From IMG/VR virus record IMGVR_UViG_3300022752_000423, positions 1-22,541 of that record: a stretch of DNA of 22,541 nt. The stretch is one strand, 5' to 3'. Positions 6,455 through 13,722 of the stretch are shown one piece after another. A model generated the notes under the pieces. It saw only the letters and a list, made by a program, of their open reading frames with translations. It was not told the DNA's origin and made no database searches. A program made the position numbers and the translations under genes. The stretch is from a virus. The first letter of the stretch is position 1, and each line of letters opens with the position of its first letter.

Positions 6455-8292
6455 TGGCTGTGCCTTCTTATGTTGTTGAGTTACAGTTTGGGGCTGACGG
6501 CACTTATATTGATGTTTCTAGTTATGTCAAAGATCTAACATTTTCTCGTGGTATTAGTCGTGTTATGGAGGATTATTCTGCTGGCACTTTGAGCATTACT
6601 TTTGTGAATAATAGTCGTGTTTTTGACCCGACAAATACTAGTTCACCGCTTTACGATTCGACTAATGGTTATACGAGGGTTCAGCCTGGTGGGAAGATTC
6701 GTGTCACTGCTAATGGGGTGCGTAGGTTTACTGGGTTTGTGCGTGACTGGATGTTTGCTTATGATGAGGCAGGCTATAACGGGGTTGCTTCTGTTTCGGC
6801 TTTGGATGCTCTCTACTATTTTGGGCAGGCTACTTTGGATTCAGGTCAGGGTTGGGAAGTTGATTCCACTGATGCTCGTATCAAAAACATAGCTTTTCTT
6901 GAGTATTTGGATTTGACTAAGGTTGCTGGTGTTCAGGCAGGGCAGACTTTACTTGGTAATGATACTTGGACTGCAGGGCAATCTGTTTTGTCTTACATTC
7001 AACAAGTGGCTAGAAGTGAGCCGGCTGATTTGTATTCAAATGCTTCAGCTGTTTTGGTTATGAAAGATCGTAGTTTTACTGACTATCAGTGGTCTAATAC
7101 TATGAGATACAATTTTGCTTCTTATCCTGGAACTGCTTATCCTGTTGGGGATTTGAATAATGGTTATTGGTCTATTATTGGCACTCAACCTCAGAATCTT
7201 GCTGCTAATGGTCGGATAAGAAATTTTGGGACTGCTACAGCTTGGATGGGTGGCACTGTTAATGCTGTTGACCCTGCAGAGCAGTTTGTTGGGTTTGAAT
7301 ATCGGGATAACGCTAATCCTCAAAGATATGAGTTCAATGGGTCTAGCTATGTTTTTAGTGCCTATGGTTTAGGTATCACAGATTATAGGTTGGAAGCGTT
7401 TTTATTAGATTCGACAGGTAGTTTTATTGGCACTGCTATTGGAACTGCTTCCGCTTCAAGCACTGGCACTTGGACTCAAGTTTCGGCTACTGCAACGGCT
7501 GCAGGTGGAGTGGTTGCGGGTGTTCAGTTTGCTTTTGGTTATTATGGTTCGACTGCCGTTCAATTGTGGGGTGATGGTTTTATTGTTGAGCCTGGTTCGG
7601 CTTATGTGAATTATTTTGATGGGGGTTATGTTCCTGTTGCTGATTCTGCGACTGTGAGGAATAGGGTTGCTTGGGGTGGGGATGCTTATGCTTCGATGTC
7701 TGGCTATGTGAAAGGCACTGCTACTGCTTCTTCTTCAGCAACTATTTTGACTTTCGCTGACTCAAACAGTCAGGGTGCAAGTTATGGTAATGGCACAGGT
7801 ATTCCTTTCATGGATTTACAGGTTGTTTATGGTTCAGATAATCTTTACAACAAAGTGCAGATTATAGGCACTAACGCTACTGCGACTGTTGAGGATACTA
7901 CTAGTCAATCAAAGTATGGTTTGTATTCGTATTCTCAGACAGATAATTTGACTACTTCACTTGATAGGCCAGCACAGATTGCAGCTGACTTGTTGGCTTC
8001 TTGGCGACTGCCAGAATATAGGGCTCAACAGATTACAGTGCCTTTAGAGGCTTTGACTTCTGCTCAACAGAACCTTGTTTTAGCGTTAGAGTTGCGTGAT
8101 GTTGTTAGGGTTTGTTTTCAACCTTCTGCTACTGGTGCGATTGTTGATAAGTATTATCAGGTTTTAGGTTTAGATGCTAATAGTGACCCTGAGCGTGATC
8201 ATTTGATTATTAGGTTGGCGAGTTTAGATCAGTTACCGATTAGGCTTGATGCGACTTTGCTGTCAATTTTAGACACTGATACTTTGGGCTAG
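6454..8292 (+). CDS. Tail-tip (distal tail/baseplate) protein with lectin-like insertion
   Basis: The 612-residue protein follows the tape measure, the position of distal tail or tail-tip genes. Residues 1-130 (SSYVKDLTFSRGISRVMEDY, then GTLSITFVNNSRVFDP, later RRFTGFVRDW) resemble the hub-like start of actinophage minor tail proteins. Residues about 235-425 form a separate beta-sandwich-like block (YWSIIGTQPQN ... WTQVSATATA ... VQFAFGYYGSTAVQLWGDGF) with the layout of carbohydrate-binding modules of the CBM4/9 or jelly-roll type. The C-terminal third (SLDRPAQIAADLLASWRLPE onward) returns to the hub pattern. The arrangement suggests a binding module inserted into a structural scaffold, pointing to host cell-wall sugar recognition. 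Domain names come from pattern only. Confidence 0.7.
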   Translation: MAVPSYVVELQFGADGTYIDVSSYVKDLTFSRGISRVMEDYSAGTLSITFVNNSRVFDPTNTSSPLYDSTNGYTRVQPGGKIRVTANGVRRFTGFVRDWMFAYDEAGYNGVASVSALDALYYFGQATLDSGQGWEVDSTDARIKNIAFLEYLDLTKVAGVQAGQTLLGNDTWTAGQSVLSYIQQVARSEPADLYSNASAVLVMKDRSFTDYQWSNTMRYNFASYPGTAYPVGDLNNGYWSIIGTQPQNLAANGRIRNFGTATAWMGGTVNAVDPAEQFVGFEYRDNANPQRYEFNGSSYVFSAYGLGITDYRLEAFLLDSTGSFIGTAIGTASASSTGTWTQVSATATAAGGVVAGVQFAFGYYGSTAVQLWGDGFIVEPGSAYVNYFDGGYVPVADSATVRNRVAWGGDAYASMSGYVKGTATASSSATILTFADSNSQGASYGNGTGIPFMDLQVVYGSDNLYNKVQIIGTNATATVEDTTSQSKYGLYSYSQTDNLTTSLDRPAQIAADLLASWRLPEYRAQQITVPLEALTSAQQNLVLALELRDVVRVCFQPSATGAIVDKYYQVLGLDANSDPERDHLIIRLASLDQLPIRLDATLLSILDTDTLG

Positions 8293-8298
8293 TAAACT
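8269..8298 (+). promoter_or_regulatory. Candidate promoter before fibre/lysis genes
   Basis: TTAGAC (8269-8274) and TAAACT (8293-8298) are 18 bases apart, at the end of the tail-tip gene. The -10 fits TANNNT and a start near 8305 would leave a short leader with TTTAGGAG (8304-8311) before ATG 8318. It is one of the few places in the tail region with a gap between genes, which favours a real start site. Not proven. Confidence 0.3.
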
Positions 8299-8317
8299 AG
8301 GGGTTTAGGAGAACAAA

Positions 8318-8671
8318 ATGTCTGCAACTAAAACATGGAATATTGGGGATGTCTTAACAGCCTCAGATTTGAACAGCAACTTCACTAAACTGCCTTACAG
8401 TGTGATGCCTTTCACTGCAACCTACACTTCAGGAGCTATAGCGGCTAACGCTACTGCTTTGGTTGCTATCCCTTTCACTGCATCAAGATTTAGTGTTGCC
8501 CCAATAGTTTCAGCCTCAACAGATTCCAGGTATTTGACTGCCTATGTGTCTAGCGTAACCTCTGGAACAGTCACTATCGGTTTGAGCAATAACGGTAATG
8601 CTTCTTCTGCTGCAACAGTCGTGATAACTGGGTTTGCCATGCAGTTTAGCTCTGGAACGGCTGCGGGGTAA
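8318..8671 (+). CDS. Tail-associated beta-rich protein
   Basis: This 117-residue protein begins with TWNIGDVLTASDLNSNF, a short segment commonly placed at the start of phage fibre and base-plate-attached proteins. The rest (FTASRFSVAPIVSASTDS, then AYVSSVTSGTVTIGLSNNG, ending in GFAMQFSSG) is a run of strands that resembles small lectin-like or receptor-contacting domains found at fibre tips. There are no catalytic residues, Cys or membrane segments. It follows the tail-tip gene and precedes the fibre genes, so a virion location is likely. The ribosome site is TTTAGGAG at 8304-8311. Function beyond structural or adhesion is unknown. Confidence 0.5.
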   Translation: MSATKTWNIGDVLTASDLNSNFTKLPYSVMPFTATYTSGAIAANATALVAIPFTASRFSVAPIVSASTDSRYLTAYVSSVTSGTVTIGLSNNGNASSAATVVITGFAMQFSSGTAAG

Positions 8672-8674
8672 TAA

Positions 8675-8791
8675 ATGTTTTCATGTCAAACAGTGAACTG
8701 TAGTGAAAAGGATGTTCAACATTCTGCTCATCCTGAAGGTGTGCCTTTGTATTGTGGTGTTTGTGGGCAGGAGATGACCGCAAATGAGTGA
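8675..8791 (+). CDS. Small zinc-ribbon protein (38 aa)
   Basis: A 38-residue gene fills the space after the previous stop. It reads MFSCQTVNCSEKDVQHSA and ends with YCGVCGQEM, so Cys residues lie at 4, 9, 29 and 32: a Cx4C and a CxxC pair spaced as in a minimal zinc ribbon. Its stop lies inside the next gene, as is usual here (ATG 8784 to TGA 8791), which supports it being translated. No clear ribosome site is seen; ATG is three bases after the previous TAA, so reinitiation is likely. Function unknown. Confidence 0.6.
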   Translation: MFSCQTVNCSEKDVQHSAHPEGVPLYCGVCGQEMTANE

Positions 8792-9011
8792 CCCTAAAAC
8801 AACAAATCAAGCATTACTGTTACAGATTGTCCGTGATATTGAGATTCTAAAAGCAAACTCGATACAGATTCTTCAGGCTTCACAAGATCATGAGACTCGT
8901 ATCCGTGACCTAGAAAAACAAACTAACAGGAACGCTTGGATACCAGCATTGATTACAGCTGTCGTCACGAGTGTTGCAGTGTATTTGATTAGTAGAGGAT
9001 TTGGTCAATGA
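8784..9011 (+). CDS. XhlA-like membrane-anchored coiled-coil protein (putative holin)
   Basis: The 75-residue protein has a long amphipathic helix (residues 8-48, heptad-like, with LLLQIVRDIEILKAN and HETRIRDLEKQ) followed by one membrane segment at about residues 52-70 (WIPALITAVVTSVAVYLI) and a short basic tail. This order, helix then C-terminal anchor, is that of XhlA/hemolysin-type small proteins often found with phage lysis genes. Here it sits among fibre genes about 2 kb before the endolysin, so it may be a holin partner or a membrane-contact protein. The start lies inside the zinc-ribbon gene and the stop overlaps the next ATG (ATGATG). Confidence 0.5.
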   Translation: MSDPKTTNQALLLQIVRDIEILKANSIQILQASQDHETRIRDLEKQTNRNAWIPALITAVVTSVAVYLISRGFGQ

Positions 9012-9355
9012 TTACTCCAGGTATTTACAACATTGTTTTATATCAGGGTGCAGATTACGATAAGACTTTCACTGTGCTACAGAATGGCACTGCATTGAAT
9101 TGGACTGGCTATACTGCTGCGATGCAGGTTCGTGAGGCAGCCGATTCGACAGCGTATCTTTTATCTTTGACTAGCGGTTCAGGAATAACTTTAGGTGGCA
9201 CTGCAGGAACAATACTAGTGACTATCAGTAACGCTCAATCTGCAGCAATCAACACCGGTTCGTATGCTTACGATTTAGAATTGATTTCGGGTAGTAGTGC
9301 TGTAACCCGTATTTTGCAGGGTTCGTTTACTGTTTCAGGTCAGGTAACTAGATGA
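9008..9355 (+). CDS. Fibre/baseplate accessory protein
   Basis: This 115-residue beta-rich protein begins PGIYNIVLYQGADYDKTFTV, contains LNWTGYTAAMQVRE and TGSYAYDLELISG, and ends with a strand. The pattern of GADY.KTFT, a W.GYTA.MQVR segment and a YDLEL strand is common to small phage proteins encoded next to fibre genes, likely an immunoglobulin-like beta sandwich attached to the tail. There are no Cys or charged clusters and no membrane segment. It overlaps both neighbours by four bases, so expression is tied to the fibre gene. Role is structural by position; exact partner unknown. Confidence 0.5.
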   Translation: MITPGIYNIVLYQGADYDKTFTVLQNGTALNWTGYTAAMQVREAADSTAYLLSLTSGSGITLGGTAGTILVTISNAQSAAINTGSYAYDLELISGSSAVTRILQGSFTVSGQVTR

Positions 9356-10569
9356 CAACAATCAATGTGACCGAATCAACGACAACTGTAACAACAACTA
9401 ATGATGTTACAACAATCAACATTTCTAACACAGGGCTACAAGGTGCTACAGGTGCGACAGGTGCTTCAGGTGTTATAGCTGTAACCTCCCCGATAACAAA
9501 CTCTGGTTCAGCATCCTCAGCAACAATAGGCATCAATCAGTCTTTACTATCGATAACTAAATCTCAAGTTAGTGATTTCACTTCGGGGACTGTTGCTTCG
9601 GCTAATACTGCTTTGACTGCTGGAACAGCCTCTTATGCAACAACATCTGGAACAGCATTAACAATTTCAGGAACAATAACTTATTCACAGGTCAGCGATT
9701 TTGCTTCTGGAACTGTCGCAAACATTTCAGGCACAGTGACACAAGCACAGGTATCAGGTTTGGGCACGGCTCTTGCAGGTAAGTTCACTTTATCGGCAAA
9801 CAACACTGCTACAGGTCAACAAATTTTTAATGCTGATTCTGATGCTTCTATTCCGCTACAGGTTCGTAGATTCTCTCCAACTGCCACAGGCAACATCCAG
9901 GAATGGGACACTTCTACAGGCACTGCTTTAGCTTCCATAGATTCACAAGCAAGAGGCAATTTCCCTAGAGTCACAGCAGGATCAGCAGCAGATTTAGGTT
10001 ACGGAATTCTATCAGTCAACACAGGTGCAACAGCAAACAAAGGAATTGTTGTCCGTGCTGCTAGCGGTCAGGCATCAAATCTACTTGAAATGCAGGATTC
10101 CGCTGGGTCTGTGCAAACACTATTTAATAACGCAGGTGCAATAGCGTCAGGTCAGAGGGCAACATTCGGCTCGACAGCTGTCAGTACAGCAGGTCACTTG
10201 TCGGTAATTCTTGGCGTTGACCGTGTTGGGTTAGCGGTTCGTGGGGCTAGCGGTGGGACTGCTAACTTGCAGGAATGGCAAAACTCAGGCGGAACAGTCC
10301 TAGCAAGCGTAACCTCATCAGGTCAAGTAAGAACAGGTAGCATTTCCTTTACAGATGGTTTGACTGCTATCAACATGCCTGGTAATAGAAATATTGGTTT
10401 CGGTTCAGGTGCAGGTTCATTTGGAGGAGGAACAGCCGTTATAGCAATTGCTAACGCTTCAGCAGTGCCTTCTTCTAACCCTACTGGTGGCGGTATTCTT
10501 TATGTTGAATCTGGTGCTTTAAAGTATCGTGGAAGTTCGGGAACAATAACAACTATTGCTGTGGCATAA
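9352..10569 (+). CDS. Tail fibre protein with short collagen-like segment
   Basis: The 405-residue product has a Thr-rich start, then four Gly-X-Y triplets at residues 28-39 (GLQGATGATGAS), a short collagen-like trimerising segment. Two similar blocks follow, each containing QVSDF.SGTV, and many repeated beta segments (for example the two lines ending in LLEMQDSAG and LQEWQNSGG) that look like fibre shaft repeats. The C-terminal part is Gly-rich (GFGSGAGSFGGGTAV) and ends with GGGILYVESGALKYRGSSG, a fibre-tip strand pattern seen in many phages. No catalytic residues were seen. It likely forms the trimeric side or tip fibre that contacts the host surface. The start overlaps the previous stop. 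Confidence 0.7.
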   Translation: MTTINVTESTTTVTTTNDVTTINISNTGLQGATGATGASGVIAVTSPITNSGSASSATIGINQSLLSITKSQVSDFTSGTVASANTALTAGTASYATTSGTALTISGTITYSQVSDFASGTVANISGTVTQAQVSGLGTALAGKFTLSANNTATGQQIFNADSDASIPLQVRRFSPTATGNIQEWDTSTGTALASIDSQARGNFPRVTAGSAADLGYGILSVNTGATANKGIVVRAASGQASNLLEMQDSAGSVQTLFNNAGAIASGQRATFGSTAVSTAGHLSVILGVDRVGLAVRGASGGTANLQEWQNSGGTVLASVTSSGQVRTGSISFTDGLTAINMPGNRNIGFGSGAGSFGGGTAVIAIANASAVPSSNPTGGGILYVESGALKYRGSSGTITTIAVA

Positions 10570-10580
10570 GATAGGTAAAT

Positions 10581-10796
10581 ATGAGTGATTTTGAAGTTTC
10601 AACAGAATACAAACTACAGATTTTGAATCAGCGTTTGGAGCAACTAAATGTTGAGGGTTGGCATAACGAGGAAGCTCGAACTGTTGCTTCAGCGTTAGGT
10701 AACAGTGAAGAAGTAGCCAGGTTGACAGACAACATTGAAACAATCAAAACTGCTATCACTGCGGTCAAGGAACAGATCACTGCTCTAACTGCATAA
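10581..10796 (+). CDS. Small coiled-coil protein (71 aa)
   Basis: A 71-residue protein dominated by two helices with heptad spacing: YKLQILNQRLEQLNVEGW and EVARLTDNIETIKTAITAV. It has no Cys or membrane segment. Directly after the fibre gene and before the endolysin promoter, it could be a fibre chaperone, a fibre-attached coiled coil or a cytosolic protein. A weak AGG ribosome site and a TAAGAT box (10567-10572) lie just upstream. Not recognised at family level, but codon use, length and spacing support a real gene. Confidence 0.55.
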   Translation: MSDFEVSTEYKLQILNQRLEQLNVEGWHNEEARTVASALGNSEEVARLTDNIETIKTAITAVKEQITALTA

Positions 10797-10808
10797 TCTT
10801 TTGATTGC

Positions 10809-10820
10809 TAAAATTGGGTT
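10809..10820 (+). promoter_or_regulatory. Leaderless promoter of the endolysin gene
   Basis: TAAAAT (10809-10814) is followed by exactly six bases and then ATG 10821, so transcription starting seven bases after the -10 would begin at the A of ATG. There is no Shine-Dalgarno sequence. The same arrangement recurs at 11949, 11952 (minus strand) and 22477. No clear -35 is seen. Confidence 0.6.
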
Positions 10821-11279
10821 ATGACTAAATATGTTGAGCCTTTTGCAGTAAAACTTCGTGGAGACGAATTCGGGAATCTCGCCCCATATCGTAATGGTCG
10901 GCCACATAGAGGGCAGGACTGGCATCCAGCAGAACTCTCTGAAATCAAAGCTATAACTGACGGAACAGTGTTCATCAATGAGTGGACTGATGTTCTTGGT
11001 TGGATTGTTATTCATTCGGCTAAAGATGGAATGTGGGTGCTCTACGCTCACCTGGCTAAACAGTCTGATTTGAAGAAGGGTGACAAAGTCAAAGCCGGTG
11101 AGACTGTTATCGGTAAAGTTGGCGGGGGTAAATACAAGTCAGGAAGTGCTTCTACAGGGGCACACCTTCACTTATCTATCGGTAAAGCTAATAAAGATTG
11201 GAGCAACCCGAACATTCATTTGGCTGCCTATGACGATCTTGTTGACCCGCTGAAACATATTGAGGCGAATAAAGCATGA
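10821..11279 (+). CDS. M23-family peptidoglycan endopeptidase (endolysin)
   Basis: The 152-residue protein is a LytM/M23 zinc peptidase that cuts peptide cross-bridges in peptidoglycan. Zinc ligands are visible: HRGQD supplies His29 and Asp33, and HLH supplies His117 as the last of His115-Leu-His117; His77 in YAHL is the catalytic-site His. KKGDKVKAGETVIGKVG is the family's usual turn-rich segment. It has no signal peptide and no added cell-wall-binding domain, so release depends on the holin-like gene that overlaps its stop (ATGA). A virion-associated hydrolase is the alternative, but the pairing with a membrane gene favours endolysin. Read from a leaderless transcript. Confidence 0.85.
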   Translation: MTKYVEPFAVKLRGDEFGNLAPYRNGRPHRGQDWHPAELSEIKAITDGTVFINEWTDVLGWIVIHSAKDGMWVLYAHLAKQSDLKKGDKVKAGETVIGKVGGGKYKSGSASTGAHLHLSIGKANKDWSNPNIHLAAYDDLVDPLKHIEANKA

Positions 11280-11584
11280 AACTAGTTTTGGAATCTTTGA
11301 AGGTAAAGGGTAAGGCTGTTGCTGAGGTTGTTGGGGCTCTTATTTGGCGTGGCTTTGGTATCGGCTTGTTTATTCTTGGCGGGTCTGCTGGTGTTGGGTC
11401 TGCTCTTACAGGGTCTTGGATAAATGGTGTTTTGGTTGCTTGGGGAACATTGATGATTAGCGTTATTGGTGTTTTGGGTTACGCTATTGCAACTACTGGT
11501 AAGGCTACTAAGGCTGATGTGGCTAAGGGTGCTGTTGATGCTATAAAACGGGCTGAAACCGAATCGCAGGCTAAAAACAAGTAG
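11276..11584 (+). CDS. Holin-like protein with two membrane segments
   Basis: A 102-residue membrane protein. Two hydrophobic stretches at about residues 19-46 (VGALIWRGFGIGLFILGG and following) and 50-73 (NGVLVAWGTLMISVIGVLGY) are separated by a short loop, and the C-terminal 28 residues are charged and rich in Ala and Lys. That design matches class II holins, which accumulate in the membrane and trigger lysis. It starts inside the endolysin stop, so both are made together. It is the last plus-strand gene before WhiB, meeting it tail to tail. The N-terminal basic helix (LESLKVKGKAV) lies in the cytosol by charge. Confidence 0.7.
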   Translation: MKLVLESLKVKGKAVAEVVGALIWRGFGIGLFILGGSAGVGSALTGSWINGVLVAWGTLMISVIGVLGYAIATTGKATKADVAKGAVDAIKRAETESQAKNK

Positions 11585-11591
11585 CAGTATG

Positions 11592-11636
11592 TTTTAGGGT
11601 CTAAAAGGGCTCTAAAAGGCGTTTAAAGGCGTTTTT
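11592..11636. repeat. Short direct repeats and hairpin between converging genes
   Basis: Four imperfect direct repeats follow each other: GGGTCTAAAA (11597), GGGCTCTAAAA (11607), GGCGTTTAAA (11618), GGCGTTTTT (11628). A perfect 6-bp hairpin TTTTAG-GGT-CTAAAA covers 11592-11606. It lies in the 55-bp gap where the holin-like gene and WhiB run into each other, so it may be a weak bidirectional terminator or a protein-binding array. No long GC stem is present. Confidence 0.4.
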
Positions 11637-11639
11637 GAC

Positions 11640-11945
11640 CTATATTTCGTATTCACGCTTGATTTGTTTACGCTGTTCAGGTGTTGTTCCACCCCAAATG
11701 CCGTAAGGTTCATGCATCCCCACTTTGAGACACAAAGCCATGATTGGGCATCTCAAACATATTTCACGGGCTGTTGATACTGCCTGTTCGTAAAGCTCAT
11801 GCTGATAGCCTGCAAAGTCTCTTGGAAAGAAGATGTCAGGCACTTGAGCACATTCAACTCCACCATTTCGGTCTACTGCTTCGATTAGCTCTATGTTGAG
11901 TCGTGAAATGTTTGGTGTGATTTGGGGTTGTTTGTCAGTGGTCAT
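11640..11945 (-). CDS. WhiB-family Fe-S transcription regulator
   Basis: The 101-residue protein has all WhiB marks: four Cys at residues 32, 63, 66 and 72 (VEC, then EICLRCP and ALC) that hold a [4Fe-4S] cluster, followed by GIWGG at 82-86 with the short basic region TPEQRKQIKRE after it. WhiB proteins bind the main sigma factor and adjust promoter choice; phage versions such as that of mycobacteriophage TM4 repress host WhiB function. It is the only minus-strand gene supported in the window. Its start lies 15 bp from that of the recombination operon, with overlapping -10 boxes. The 31-residue N-terminal extension before Cys32 is unremarkable. Family membership is certain; the regulon is not known. 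Confidence 0.95.
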   Translation of the reverse strand: MTTDKQPQITPNISRLNIELIEAVDRNGGVECAQVPDIFFPRDFAGYQHELYEQAVSTAREICLRCPIMALCLKVGMHEPYGIWGGTTPEQRKQIKREYEI

Positions 11946-11960
11946 AAATAGAGTTTAGTT
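11946..11960. promoter_or_regulatory. Divergent leaderless promoters with overlapping -10 boxes
   Basis: On the plus strand TAGAGT (11949-11954) is followed by TTAGTT and ATG 11961. On the minus strand TAAACT (11957 down to 11952) is followed by CTATTT and ATG 11945. Each start codon is exactly six bases from its -10. The boxes share bases 11952-11954, so polymerase cannot occupy both. No ribosome sites exist on either side. Control of this gap by WhiB is inference. Confidence 0.65.
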
Positions 11961-12851
11961 ATGACAAACCTAAATAATCCTGATTTCACAAAACATTTTG
12001 ATAACGCTAAATTCTTGGGTGACTTTGTTAATGGGTCTAAAGAGTGGCATGATCTACGCAATCAGCCTGGAGTTATTTCTGGGAGTGAGATTGGGGCTAT
12101 TTTAGGTTTGTCACCTTTTACTTCTGCCTATACTTTATGGGCACAAAAAACAGGTTTGATTGATTCAGAAGTGGCAGGCAATATTGCTATGCGTTTAGGT
12201 CAACTTGTCGAGCCGGCTATCCTGCAGTTGTATCGTGAACAGCATCCTGAACAACAAGTGTTTGAGGTTGGCACTTTTGCACACAAAGATTTTGATTGGG
12301 CTCACGCTAACCCTGACGGCCTATGTATTGACGAATCAGGTAAGCCTTTTATTTTAGAAATCAAACACACAGCAACTTATTGGGATGCTGTCCCTGAGCA
12401 TTATAAGGCTCAAGTGTTTTGGTATATGTGGGTTTTCAATGTGAAGAAGGCTGTTTTTGCTGTTGTCAATGCAGGTAGGTATAAAGAGTATGAACTTGAG
12501 TTTGACGATTTTGAGTTTGCAGCAATCCTTGACAGAGTCACAAAATTTAAGCGTCTAGTTGAAACAGGTGAAGCACCCGACTGGGATGGGTCAGAATCTA
12601 CTTTTGAGACAGTTAGATTACTATCGCCTGAGATTGAGGACACTCGTGAAGAATTAGGTCAACTGGGTATTGAACTTTGGAACGCTAATGAAGCTGTGAA
12701 GAAGGCTGAAACACATTTGACTGAAATGAAATCAAGAACTATTGCAGCGTTAAATGGGGCTAAATATGGTGTTGTCGAAGACACTGTTGTTTGTGTCTTA
12801 TCTCAGCGTGGAGCAGGTAAACCATTCCTAACAATCAAGGAGAACAAATGA
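11961..12851 (+). CDS. YqaJ-like phage exonuclease (recombination nuclease)
   Basis: The 296-residue protein is a lambda-exonuclease/YqaJ type nuclease with a PD-(D/E)xK site. The N-terminal signature EWHDLRNQPGVISGSEIGAI is the family's usual opening. Active-site residues are Glu84 (LVEP), Asp119 (ANPDG), Glu133 and Lys135 (ILEIKH), and Gln151 downstream in YKAQVFWYMW. The last 90 residues form a helical tail. These enzymes resect double-stranded ends so that a partner protein can anneal strands; a candidate partner lies at 13207-13722. It heads the rightward recombination and replication operon and is probably read from a leaderless transcript. Length is slightly above average for the family. 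Confidence 0.85.
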   Translation: MTNLNNPDFTKHFDNAKFLGDFVNGSKEWHDLRNQPGVISGSEIGAILGLSPFTSAYTLWAQKTGLIDSEVAGNIAMRLGQLVEPAILQLYREQHPEQQVFEVGTFAHKDFDWAHANPDGLCIDESGKPFILEIKHTATYWDAVPEHYKAQVFWYMWVFNVKKAVFAVVNAGRYKEYELEFDDFEFAAILDRVTKFKRLVETGEAPDWDGSESTFETVRLLSPEIEDTREELGQLGIELWNANEAVKKAETHLTEMKSRTIAALNGAKYGVVEDTVVCVLSQRGAGKPFLTIKENK

Positions 12852-13069
12852 GCAAAACAATACACGACATCAAAGGTCTAACAATAGGCAACAAGATAGC
12901 AATTGTTATACACAACCCTGACGGCAATAACACCGAAATCTCAGGTATCTGCACAGGTGTCCAGTCAATAGGTGAACACGAAACAGCAGGAATCACCATC
13001 AAAGGTATCCCTAATTGGCTTTGGATTGAAGACAACATGAGCGTAACTTGGGGAGCAAATAATGGCTGA
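12848..13069 (+). CDS. Small hypothetical protein (73 aa), beta-rich
   Basis: The 73-residue protein has alternating strands (NKIAIVIHNPDG, ISGICTGVQSIG, AGITIKGIPNWLWI) and ends with NMSVTWG, a pattern of a small beta barrel. There is one Cys and no membrane helix. It overlaps the exonuclease stop (ATGA) and has AAGGAGAAC seven to fifteen bases before ATG, a good ribosome site. I do not recognise the family. Between nuclease and annealing protein candidates it could be a recombination accessory. Confidence 0.6.
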   Translation: MSKTIHDIKGLTIGNKIAIVIHNPDGNNTEISGICTGVQSIGEHETAGITIKGIPNWLWIEDNMSVTWGANNG

Positions 13070-13220
13070 ATGTAAAGAATGTCAAACAACAGAGAATCTT
13101 GTTTACTCTGGGGTAGATGCTTTATTGCTGGGTATCCCTGGAGCAAAAACTCGTGACTATTGTTACGCCTGTGCAAAAAAACTATTTACAGACAAGGAAG
13201 AAACTGATGGCACAATTTAA
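13062..13220 (+). CDS. Small zinc-binding protein (52 aa)
   Basis: A 52-residue gene whose ATG lies inside the preceding gene and whose stop lies inside the next. It has CKEC at residues 4-7 and CYAC at 34-37, two CxxC pairs expected to hold one zinc, separated by a helix-loop segment. The residues after the second pair are charged. Its overlap on both sides is the rule in this operon. It carries no recognisable DNA-binding motif. Function unknown. Confidence 0.6.
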   Translation: MAECKECQTTENLVYSGVDALLLGIPGAKTRDYCYACAKKLFTDKEETDGTI

Positions 13221-13722
13221 TTTAGCTGAATACGAGACAGTAGCCGAAAGACTGAAGCGTGCTCTCAAAGACAACCCTGATTTGAGAATTGTTACCCATA
13301 ATCTCACTCAGCAACATGACAGAGCCATCTCAACATGGGTTGTTTATACCGAAGTTTTTTTGAATGGTGATGATCAGCGTGCTAATGCACCTAAAGCAAC
13401 AGGTCTAGCCTTTGAAGTTGATGGGACTAAAGGGGCAAACCTTACATCGGCCCTCGAGAATGCGGAGACCAGCAGCCTAGGCAGAGCACTTGCTCACATG
13501 GGCTACTTCGGGGATAAGAAGGCTAGCCGTGAAGAAATGGTGAAAGCATCTAAACCTGAGCCTGCCACTAAAAACTTTCCAGCATTGCTACAAAACATAA
13601 ATGATTTGGATGGTTTGAGGAGTCTATACTTGGAAGCAAAACAGTCAAAGCAACCGCAAGCTGTTTTGAACGCAATCAAGGCAAAGGCTGATGGACTCAC
13701 TGGAGAAACTAGCAAGAATTAG
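13207..13722 (+). CDS. Putative ssDNA-annealing protein (ERF/Rad52-like by context)
   Basis: The start is taken at ATG 13207, where MAQFNLAEYETVAERLKRAL begins and AAGGAAGAA lies upstream. An in-frame ATG at 13117 would add 30 residues encoded by DNA that is the zinc-protein gene in another frame. The 171-residue protein has a short alpha/beta N-terminal part (LRIVTHNLTQ, TWVVYTEVFL) and the motif TSALENAETSSLGRALAHMG (residues 80-99), which resembles the ATDALKRAL-type helix of Rad52/ERF annealing proteins. The C-terminal 60 residues are a Lys-rich tail. Next to a YqaJ-type exonuclease, an annealing role is the natural guess. The name rests on that pairing and one motif. Confidence 0.5.
   Translation: MAQFNLAEYETVAERLKRALKDNPDLRIVTHNLTQQHDRAISTWVVYTEVFLNGDDQRANAPKATGLAFEVDGTKGANLTSALENAETSSLGRALAHMGYFGDKKASREEMVKASKPEPATKNFPALLQNINDLDGLRSLYLEAKQSKQPQAVLNAIKAKADGLTGETSKN

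Noticed and set aside
13117-13206. Upstream ATG for the annealing protein candidate
   Set aside because: The added 30 residues come from the zinc-protein gene read in another frame; ATG 13207 has a ribosome site and a normal N-terminus.
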